Of a DNA stretch of 11,370 bases, positions 6,661-11,370 are shown in pieces. The stretch is from Rhodocyclaceae bacterium (GTDB taxonomy: Bacteria > Pseudomonadota > Gammaproteobacteria > Burkholderiales > Rhodocyclaceae), in NCBI GenBank assembly GCA_020849155.1, contig JADLGU010000335.1, positions 1-11,370 on the forward strand, given 5' to 3'. A program made the position numbers and the translations under genes. Under the pieces are notes generated by a model. It had not been told where the DNA came from. It saw only the letters and a list, made by a program, of their open reading frames with translations, and did not search any database. How positions within the stretch are numbered: position 1 is the first letter of the stretch; every line of letters starts with the position of its first letter.

Positions 6661-6954
6661 ATGTTCTCGATCAAGCCGCTTCCTGAATTCACCGCCTGGC
6701 TTGAAGGCCTTGCCGACGTACCCGTTCGCAGTGTGGTGGTCGCGCGGCTGAAGCGGCTTGAGCGCGGCCTGATGGGCGACGTGGTACCGGTTGGAGACGG
6801 CGTATCGGAACTGCGGATTCATCTGGGCGCAGGCTGGCGGATTTATTTCACGCAGCGCGGCACGCAACTGATCGTGCTGCTCGTCGGAGGCTCGAAGCGC
6901 ACCCAGAAACGCGATATAAAGCGCGCCAAGGCACTGGCCGCGCTGCTGGACTGA
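6661..6954 (+). CDS. Type II toxin, RelE/ParE superfamily (HigB-like addiction module killer protein)
   Basis: A 97-residue protein of the size and order typical of the HigB-like 'addiction module killer protein' group (Gp49-like, RelE fold). It starts MFSIKPLPEFTAWLEGL, has a central RLKRLERGLMGD helix, then the beta-sheet core SELRIHLGAGWRIYFTQRG (residues 49-67) and the signature GGSKRTQKRDIKRAKAL (76-92). Family members are mostly ribosome-dependent mRNA endonucleases that act in the cytoplasm; activity here is inferred. The toxin gene comes first, as in higBA-type loci. The ATG at 6661 lies at the predicted transcription start and lacks a ribosome site, which would keep toxin synthesis low relative to the antitoxin, whose ribosome site is strong. 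No damage to the frame is seen. Confidence 0.88.
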   Translation: MFSIKPLPEFTAWLEGLADVPVRSVVVARLKRLERGLMGDVVPVGDGVSELRIHLGAGWRIYFTQRGTQLIVLLVGGSKRTQKRDIKRAKALAALLD

Positions 6955-6969
6955 TTGGAGGAAACACAC

Positions 6970-7275
6970 ATGGCCAAACGCATCAAGGCAGTCGAACTGC
7001 CGGATTTCGACGCAGCCCGCTATCTCGACAGCGAAGAGGCCATCGCGGCCTACCTGACCGACATACTCGAAGCAAACGATCCCGCGCTGCTCGCGGCGGC
7101 GCTGGGCGACATTGCCCGCGCCCGCGGCATGAGCGAGATCGCCAAGGCCTCGGGTATTTCGCGCGAAGCGCTCTACAAGGCGCTGCGCTCCGATGCCCAG
7201 CCGCGCTTCGACACCATCAATCGCGTCTGCGCCGCGCTGGGTGTCAAGCTGGTGGCGCAGCCAACACATGTTTAA
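6970..7275 (+). CDS. Antitoxin of the HigB-like pair (helix-turn-helix addiction module antidote)
   Basis: A 101-residue protein of the 'putative addiction module antidote' type. The N-terminal half (LPDFDAARYLDSEEAIAAYL, then DILEANDPALLAAALGDIARARG) is the usual toxin-neutralising region. Residues 54-75 (MSEIAKASGISREALYKALR) form an Xre/HigA-like helix-turn-helix, followed by PRFDTINRVCAALGVKLVA. It should bind the toxin and repress the operon through the palindrome at 6634-6653. The ATG at 6970 has a strong GGAGGA site (6957-6962) seven bases upstream and lies 15 bp after the toxin stop; a slightly longer frame opens at 6955 but would swallow this ribosome site. It is co-transcribed with the toxin. 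Confidence 0.9.
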   Translation: MAKRIKAVELPDFDAARYLDSEEAIAAYLTDILEANDPALLAAALGDIARARGMSEIAKASGISREALYKALRSDAQPRFDTINRVCAALGVKLVAQPTHV

Positions 7276-7332
7276 TCCAACTGCACCGATCATGCAGACT
7301 CGGATTTCGCAATAGCCGTAGCCCTTTGCGTC

Positions 7333-7989
7333 ATGAGCATACCTCCCGACGACCGACCTCCTCCAGAACTTGGGCGGCCCGGAGTGGAAGCCGTCACCAT
7401 CGACGAAGCCGGTCGTAGGGTTGTGATTTTCAACCCGCTGCAATCTCAGGTTCAATGGCCCGGTGTGTTGGTAAGTTCATTCGACTACGAGAAGTTGGAG
7501 CCGCCCGCCAGGTTCTATGAACAGGCGCTTGCATTTCTCAACGCGGCCAAAGTGCTCTGCCAAGATGCCGGAACTAAGGGCGTCGCCAGCGGGGATATCA
7601 CCTGGTCGCAAGGTTCCGTTTGTTACTACTGCGTTCATATCGCGACGGAACTTTTTCTCAAGGCCTGTGTATGGACTCATTCAGGCCAAAGTCCTAAGAA
7701 CCACCATGATCTACAGAAGCTTTTTTCTGCGTATGCCGAGGCATTACCGGAGCCTGAGTTTCAGTTCCAGCTTCCCTTGGCCTGGCTGGAGACATCTTCG
7801 TCCTTCGAACGCATGCTCGATCGCAACCCAGATCAACTCTATCGGTATGGCATTGGAACAGATGGAAAAGGGTCCGCCCTCACGCATCAGTTCTCACCAG
7901 ACACAGTTTTCAACCGTGTCACGCAATTGGAACGCATCTGGCCTCGGGCTTGGAATGCGCTTCACCGATCAGATCGGTCTGAGAGATAG
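7333..7989 (+). CDS. Hypothetical protein with HEPN-like signatures
   Basis: A 218-residue soluble protein that I do not recognise by name. A proline-rich N-terminus is followed by helical segments. Residues 98-111 (YYCVHIATELFLKA) plus HHDLQKLF at 124-131 resemble the E-L-x-L-K-A ... H-D-L pattern of HEPN-fold proteins, and LYRYG at 169-173 recalls the L-R-Y motif that follows in several of them. A possible R-x(4-6)-H ribonuclease motif is RAWNALH at 205-211, close to the C-terminus; its placement is not ideal, so nuclease activity is only a hypothesis. The ATG at 7333 is the only start in the frame after a stop at 7273-7275, and it has no good ribosome site. Codon use is visibly less GC-biased than in neighbours, suggesting acquired DNA. 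It follows the antitoxin by 57 bp on the same strand and may be co-transcribed. Confidence 0.6.
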   Translation: MSIPPDDRPPPELGRPGVEAVTIDEAGRRVVIFNPLQSQVQWPGVLVSSFDYEKLEPPARFYEQALAFLNAAKVLCQDAGTKGVASGDITWSQGSVCYYCVHIATELFLKACVWTHSGQSPKNHHDLQKLFSAYAEALPEPEFQFQLPLAWLETSSSFERMLDRNPDQLYRYGIGTDGKGSALTHQFSPDTVFNRVTQLERIWPRAWNALHRSDRSER

Positions 7990-8018
7990 GTAACAAACAA
8001 TTCCAAGGATATTCTGCG

Positions 8019-8087
8019 ATGAAGCTGTACTACGCACCTCACACCTGTGCACTCGCAGCAGGTAGCCCGTGTCGCCGTACCGCCTAG
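8019..8087 (+). pseudogene. 5' remnant of a glutathione S-transferase gene
   Basis: The frame reads MKLYYAPHTCALAA and then leaves the family pattern and stops at TAG 8085-8087 after 22 residues. MKLYY-x-P-x-x-C-x-LA is the standard N-terminus of bacterial beta-class-like GSTs (thioredoxin-fold strand 1 and the Cys10-type active site). An AAGGA site at 8005-8009 stands nine bases before the ATG, so the original translation start survives. The remaining roughly 180 codons are absent; the sequence runs directly into the repeat at 8110-8150. Probably a decayed gene left by a deletion or rearrangement. It is too short to be certain that the similarity is not chance. Confidence 0.55.
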
Positions 8088-8109
8088 ACTGCCTTTTCCC
8101 GCTGACCTA

Positions 8110-8150
8110 CCCTCTCCCCCTACCCCTCTCCCTTGGGTGGGAGAGGGGAG
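8110..8150. repeat. Interspersed hairpin repeat, short copy, at the 3' end of relA
   Basis: CCCTCTCCCCCTACCCC (8110-8126) leads into perfect 10-bp inverted arms, CCCCTCTCCC (8123-8132) and GGGAGAGGGG (8139-8148), with a TTGGGT loop. The left part matches 10452-10468 at 16 of 17 positions, and GGGAGAGGGGAG (8139-8150) matches 10559-10570 at 11 of 12. It ends 4 bp from the relA stop codon and lies between convergent genes. A strong stem-loop here could end or protect transcripts on both strands, but no U tract follows on either strand, so it is not a textbook intrinsic terminator. Confidence 0.7.
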
Positions 8151-8154
8151 AAGA

Positions 8155-10335
8155 TCAACTCCGGCTGGCGCGCTGCACGCCGCCGATGTCGCCGATCAGC
8201 TTCAGCGCGCGCTGCAGCTGCGCCACGCCGCTCACCTCGATGGTGAACCCCATGCGCGCATTGCCCTGCTTCGACTGGGTGTTCACTGCCGTGACGTTGA
8301 TTTTCTCGCGCGAGAGCACTTCCGAGATGTCGCGCAGCAGGGCCTGGCGGTCCTGCGCCTCGACGACGATGTCGACCGGGTAGAGTGCATCGGCACCGCC
8401 GCCCCATTCGGCGCTGATGACGCGCTCGGGGTTGCGCCCGCTCATGTTGCGGAAGTTGGTGCACTCCAGGCGGTGGATGGAGACGCCCTTGCCGCGCGTG
8501 ACGAAGCCGGCGATGGCATCCGGCGGCGCCGGCTTGCAACAGCGGCCGAGCTGGGTGAGCAGCTTGTCCACGCCGACGATCAGCACGCGGCTGCCGGAAG
8601 CGGCCGCCTTGCTGCGCCTGGTCTGGATGACAGGCTCATCCGGCGCCGCGTCCGGCGTGCCGCGCAGCGCAGTCTGGATCAGGCGCTGGCCGACCTCGTT
8701 GCGCGCCGCCGCGAGGAACAGCGCATCGGCGCCGGCAAAACCCAGTTTGTGCGCCAACTCGTCGAGGTTGGCGCCGGACTGGCCCTCGCGCTGCATTTCG
8801 CGCATGACAACGGTGCGGCCCTGCGCCAGCGTCTCCGCTTCCTCCAGGCTGGTGAACCATTGCCGCACCTTGGCGCGCGCGCGCGCGCTGGCGAGGTAGC
8901 CCAGCTCCGGGTTGAGCCAGTCGCGCGAAGGCCCTCCCTGCTTGGCGGCGACGATCTCCACCGTCTGGCCGCTCTCCAGCGGCGTGTTCAGCGGCACCAG
9001 GGCGCCATTCACCTTGGCGCCGCGGCAGCGGTGGCCGAGGTCGGTGTGCAGGCGGTAGGCGAAGTCCACCGGCGTCGCGCCACGCGCCAGGTCGATGACG
9101 CGCCCCTGCGGCGTCATGACGTAGATGGTGTCGTCAAGGGCGGCGCGCTTGAACTGGCGCACCCACTCCGAGGAGTCGCTGATCTCGTCGCGCCAGGAGA
9201 GCAGCTGGCGCAGCCAGGCGATCTTGTCGTCGTAGTGCGCGTCCGACCCCGTCTTCTCCTTGTAACGCCAGTGCGCGGCGACGCCCAGCTCGGCGTGGCG
9301 GTGCATCTCGTGGGTACGGATCTGCACTTCCAGCGCACGCCCGCCCGGGCCGATCACCGCGGTGTGCAGTGAGCGGTAGTCGTTGCCCTTGGGATGCGAG
9401 ATATAGTCGTCGAACTCCTTCGGGATCGGCTGCCAGATGTGGTGAGCGATGCCGAGCGCCGTATAGCAGTCGCGCACCTCGTCGACCAGCACGCGCAGCG
9501 CGCGTACGTCGTAGACCTCGTCGAAGTCGATGCGCTTCGCGCGCATCTTGCTGTAGATGCTGTAGATGTGCTTGGGTCTGCCGACCACCTCGGCCTTCAC
9601 GCCGGCCATCGCCAGCTCCGCCTTCAGCCGTGCGATGGCCTCCTCGATGAACTGCTCGCGCTCGACGCGGCGTTCGTCGAGCATTTTCGCGATGCGCTTG
9701 TAGGTCTCCGGATCGAGGAAGCGGAAGGAGAGATCCTCGATTTCCCACTTCAGATGCCAGACGCCGATGCGGTTGGCAAGCGGCGCGTAAATGTCCAGGC
9801 TCTCGCGCGCCAGTTCGGTGCGTTCCGTCTCCGGACGGTCGGCGAGAAAGCGCAGGGTCTGCGTGCGGCTGGCCAGTCGCAGCAGCACGACGCGGATGTC
9901 CTCGGACATGGCCAGCAGCATCTTGCGCAGCACTTCGGCCTGGGCCTTGGCGCTCTGTGCGCGCTCGCCGGCGTTGGTCGCCAGCCGCAGGCCTTTCAGC
10001 CGGCGCAGGCCGTCGACCAGCTCGGCCGCCGGCGCGCCGAAGCGCGCACCGAGTTTTTCCGTGGCGTCTTCCAGGTAGTCCGATACGGCGAAGAGCAGCG
10101 CCGCCTGGCGCGTCTCGAGGTCGAGGCGCAGCGAGGCCGCCACCAGCGCCATGCCCAGGGCGTGATGCCAGACCGGCTCGCCGGTGCCGAGGCTTTGCCC
10201 GCCGTAGAGGGCATGCGCGAATTCGGCGGCTGCCGCGAGCTGCTCGCGCGACGCCGCCGGCAAGCCTTCGGCAAGCAGATCCAGCGGCGCCTCATCGGCG
10301 CCGGCCTTGGCGATGGAATGGGTGACGGAGACCAC
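8155..10335 (-). CDS. relA: RelA, (p)ppGpp synthetase
   Basis: A 726-residue long RSH protein that makes (p)ppGpp from ATP and GTP/GDP on starved ribosomes. The N-terminal HD hydrolase region is degenerate: where bifunctional enzymes have the LLHDVVEDT motif, this one has LLFAVSDYLED at residues 80-90, so hydrolase activity is probably lost. The synthetase domain includes GRPKHIYSIYSKM, DVRALRVLV and the EFDD tetrad at 307-310, the acidic EXDD signature of RelA-type synthetases rather than RXKD of bifunctional RelA/SpoT. A TGS domain follows at about 400-462 (DTIYVMTPQGRVIDLARGATPVDFAYRLH), then a region with the C599-C600 pair (GRCCKPAPPDAIAGF) and a C-terminal ACT domain from about 650. The start is a GTG at 10335-10333 without a clear ribosome site; no upstream ATG is in frame. 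A separate SpoT is expected elsewhere in the genome. Confidence 0.93.
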   Translation of the reverse strand: MVSVTHSIAKAGADEAPLDLLAEGLPAASREQLAAAAEFAHALYGGQSLGTGEPVWHHALGMALVAASLRLDLETRQAALLFAVSDYLEDATEKLGARFGAPAAELVDGLRRLKGLRLATNAGERAQSAKAQAEVLRKMLLAMSEDIRVVLLRLASRTQTLRFLADRPETERTELARESLDIYAPLANRIGVWHLKWEIEDLSFRFLDPETYKRIAKMLDERRVEREQFIEEAIARLKAELAMAGVKAEVVGRPKHIYSIYSKMRAKRIDFDEVYDVRALRVLVDEVRDCYTALGIAHHIWQPIPKEFDDYISHPKGNDYRSLHTAVIGPGGRALEVQIRTHEMHRHAELGVAAHWRYKEKTGSDAHYDDKIAWLRQLLSWRDEISDSSEWVRQFKRAALDDTIYVMTPQGRVIDLARGATPVDFAYRLHTDLGHRCRGAKVNGALVPLNTPLESGQTVEIVAAKQGGPSRDWLNPELGYLASARARAKVRQWFTSLEEAETLAQGRTVVMREMQREGQSGANLDELAHKLGFAGADALFLAAARNEVGQRLIQTALRGTPDAAPDEPVIQTRRSKAAASGSRVLIVGVDKLLTQLGRCCKPAPPDAIAGFVTRGKGVSIHRLECTNFRNMSGRNPERVISAEWGGGADALYPVDIVVEAQDRQALLRDISEVLSREKINVTAVNTQSKQGNARMGFTIEVSGVAQLQRALKLIGDIGGVQRASRS

Positions 10336-10387
10336 TGGTGCCAGCCGTTGTTTCTGTGGTGCGTGCGGGAAAGGGATGAGACCGATA

Positions 10388-10401
10388 GGCGAATTATCGC
10401 C
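10388..10401 (-). promoter_or_regulatory. Candidate relA -10 element within a small palindrome
   Basis: On the minus strand 10398-10393 reads GATAAT, five of six matches to the -10 consensus. It lies between the arms of a small inverted repeat, GGCGA (10388-10392) and TCGCC (10397-10401). No good -35 hexamer is found 17 bp upstream. The leader to the GTG start would be about 50 nt. A plausible but weak promoter/operator call. Confidence 0.3.
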
Positions 10402-10451
10402 GAAAAGCGGGATTTCGCCGTGCTGGGGAGACTGACTTTTCCGCTGTATCC

Positions 10452-10570
10452 CCCTCTCCCCCTGCCCCGCTTCGCGCCCACGGCCGGCTTTACACAGCCG
10501 GCCGGCTCAGTCGGCGCGAAGCATGCTTCGCGAAAACCCGCCTTTGCCCCCGCGAGCGGGGCGAGGGGAG
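10452..10570. repeat. Interspersed hairpin repeat, long copy with nested stems, at the 3' end of korB
   Basis: The outer ends match the short copy at 8110-8150: CCCTCTCCCCCTGCCCC at 10452-10468 and GGGCGAGGGGAG at 10559-10570. Between them are nested structures: GCTTCGCGCC (10469-10478) pairs with GGCGCGAAGC (10513-10522) and encloses GGCCGGCT (10482-10489)/AGCCGGCC (10496-10503) with loop TTACAC. The perfect 18-bp palindrome CGCGAAGCATGCTTCGCG spans 10515-10532. CCCCGC (10548-10553)/GCGGGG (10556-10561) forms a last stem. The element starts 8 bp past the korB stop and lies between korB and relA, so it probably ends or attenuates korB transcripts and may be a REP-like repeat. No U tract is present. 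Confidence 0.7.
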
Positions 10571-10578
10571 TGGATCGG

Positions 10579-11370
10579 TCAGCGCCGCGCTGCCTTGCGC
10601 GCCGGCTTGGCGGCGGGCTTGTGGCGCAGCTCGCCGCCGGCTTTCTCGACCAGGCCGTCGAGCGCGTCGCCCAGGGTCGGGCGCTCCTCGCGGTAGTAGA
10701 GGCCGAGGGCCGGGGTCGCATCGTCCATGGCGTAACGCATGGCCGCCAGACGGTCGGCAGGATCGTGGTCGGCCGGCAGGTCGCGCACCTGCATGCCGAG
10801 GTTCTGGTAGGTGCGGTGCGTCTTGTCGAAAGTGACGCAGGGCGAAAGGATGTGCAGGTAGGAAAAGCCGCGGTGCGCCATCGCCTGGGTGATCATGCTG
10901 CGAAGGTGGTCGGGCCGCCCGGCGTAAGCCTGGCCGACCCAGCTGGCGCCGTAGGCGAGCACCATCAGCAGCGGGTTGAGCGGCCGGTCGGGGTTCTCGT
11001 AGGGGCTGGTCGGGGTGCGGAAGCCGACCGCCGAGGTGGGCGAGGTCTGGCCCTTGGTCAGACCGTAGATGCCGTTGTCGAACAGCAGGTAGGTCATGTC
11101 GACGTTGCGTCGCGCGGCGTGCGGCACGTGGCCGCCGCCGATGGCAAAGCCGTCGCCGTCGCCGCCCACCGCCACCACCGTCAGCGCCTCGTTGGCCGTC
11201 TTGACGCCGGTGGCCACCGGCAGCGCGCGGCCGTGCAGAGTGTGCATGCCGTAGGTGTTCACGAAGAACGGGAAGCGCGAGGAGCAGCCGATGCCGGAGA
11301 CCACCACGGCGTTCTCGTTGGGGATGCCCAGCTCGCACAGCGAGGCGGCCACCGCCTCGACGATGGAGAA
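10579..11370 (-). CDS. korB: 2-oxoacid:ferredoxin oxidoreductase, beta subunit (KorB-like), runs off right edge
   Basis: The visible 263 residues lack the true N-terminus: the frame is open to the window edge, and the GTG at 11352 is an internal valine. The beta subunit binds thiamine diphosphate and an iron-sulfur cluster and, with the alpha/gamma subunit, oxidatively decarboxylates 2-oxoacids (2-oxoglutarate or pyruvate) while reducing ferredoxin, or runs in reverse. Motifs are VVSGIGCSSRFPFFVNTYG with HTLHGRALPVATGVK, and the ThDP/Mg motif beginning GGDGDGFAIGGGH and ending FDNGIYGLTKGQTSPTS. LSPCVTFDKTHRTY follows further on, with D where N is common. The first cysteine motif of the family would lie beyond the edge. 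The C-terminal tail is rich in lysine, arginine and alanine (KPAAKPARKAARR). The substrate cannot be settled from this subunit. It is on the same strand as relA, 243 bp upstream of its start, but separated by the long repeat. Confidence 0.88.
   Translation of the reverse strand, partial: FSIVEAVAASLCELGIPNENAVVVSGIGCSSRFPFFVNTYGMHTLHGRALPVATGVKTANEALTVVAVGGDGDGFAIGGGHVPHAARRNVDMTYLLFDNGIYGLTKGQTSPTSAVGFRTPTSPYENPDRPLNPLLMVLAYGASWVGQAYAGRPDHLRSMITQAMAHRGFSYLHILSPCVTFDKTHRTYQNLGMQVRDLPADHDPADRLAAMRYAMDDATPALGLYYREERPTLGDALDGLVEKAGGELRHKPAAKPARKAARR

Noticed and set aside
6028..7455. 475-codon minus-strand open frame spanning the MAPEG and toxin-antitoxin genes
   Set aside because: It runs antisense to three well-supported genes with good ribosome sites. 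Its product is low-complexity and matches no family I know.
7517..7993. 158-codon plus-strand frame overlapping the HEPN-like gene
   Set aside because: Its composition is serine/arginine-rich without pattern, whereas the 7333-7989 frame shows coherent helices and E-L-x-L-K-A/H-D-L motifs. I kept only the latter.
8110..8150. Short repeats as a CRISPR array
   Set aside because: There are only two copies, 2.3 kb apart, with no regular spacers and no cas genes. They are hairpin repeats at gene ends.
8870..8890. GCGC run within relA as a possible Z-DNA or slippage site
   Set aside because: It encodes the alternating Ala/Arg stretch ASARARAK in the correct relA frame and is what GC-rich codon use predicts. 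No frameshift is seen.
8047..9372. 441-codon plus-strand open frame opposite relA
   Set aside because: It begins within the GST remnant and hairpin repeat, then runs antisense to relA. No motif, and its start has no ribosome site.

Overview
The window is GC-rich chromosomal DNA with long antisense open frames. It most resembles a betaproteobacterium, perhaps Rhodocyclales-like. That placement rests on the protein types (Ppx and PPK1 as divergent neighbours, a STAS-fused MlaE-type permease, an EFDD-type RelA, a KorB-type oxidoreductase) and is inference, since no search was run.

Layout. At 1-1784, on the minus strand, ppx (exopolyphosphatase) overlaps by 4 bp the start of a STAS/MlaE-type ABC permease that runs off the left edge. 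ppk1 (polyphosphate kinase) diverges from ppx at 1873-3996. The short gap between them holds three 7-bp repeats at exact 11-bp spacing that look like a PHO box (PhoB site). A short intergenic region with a direct repeat and a perfect hairpin leads into an orphan MHYT-PAS histidine kinase (4088-6001), then a small MAPEG-family membrane protein (6163-6570).

From 6570 to 8155 the DNA changes character. It is visibly more AT-rich in places. It holds a HigB/HigA-like toxin-antitoxin pair behind a palindrome-overlapped promoter, an unrecognised 218-aa protein with HEPN-like signatures, and a 5' scrap of a glutathione S-transferase gene. This reads as a small accessory island. The minus strand then resumes with relA (ppGpp synthetase, degenerate hydrolase domain) and, upstream of it, the beta subunit of a 2-oxoacid:ferredoxin oxidoreductase that runs off the right edge. 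Both minus-strand genes end a few bases from a copy of the same CCCTCTCCC/GGGAGAGGGG-type repeat; the copy behind korB contains extra nested hairpins.

How it fits together. Ppx and PPK1 are the opposing enzymes of polyphosphate turnover, the putative PHO box would tie them to phosphate starvation, and RelA makes the alarmone that in E. coli inhibits Ppx. The region therefore groups phosphate, polyphosphate and stringent-response functions, but the physical clustering may be incidental. I found no tRNA, rRNA, CRISPR array, complete insertion sequence or origin. I see no clearly new multi-gene system; the least explained part is the toxin-antitoxin plus HEPN-like segment.
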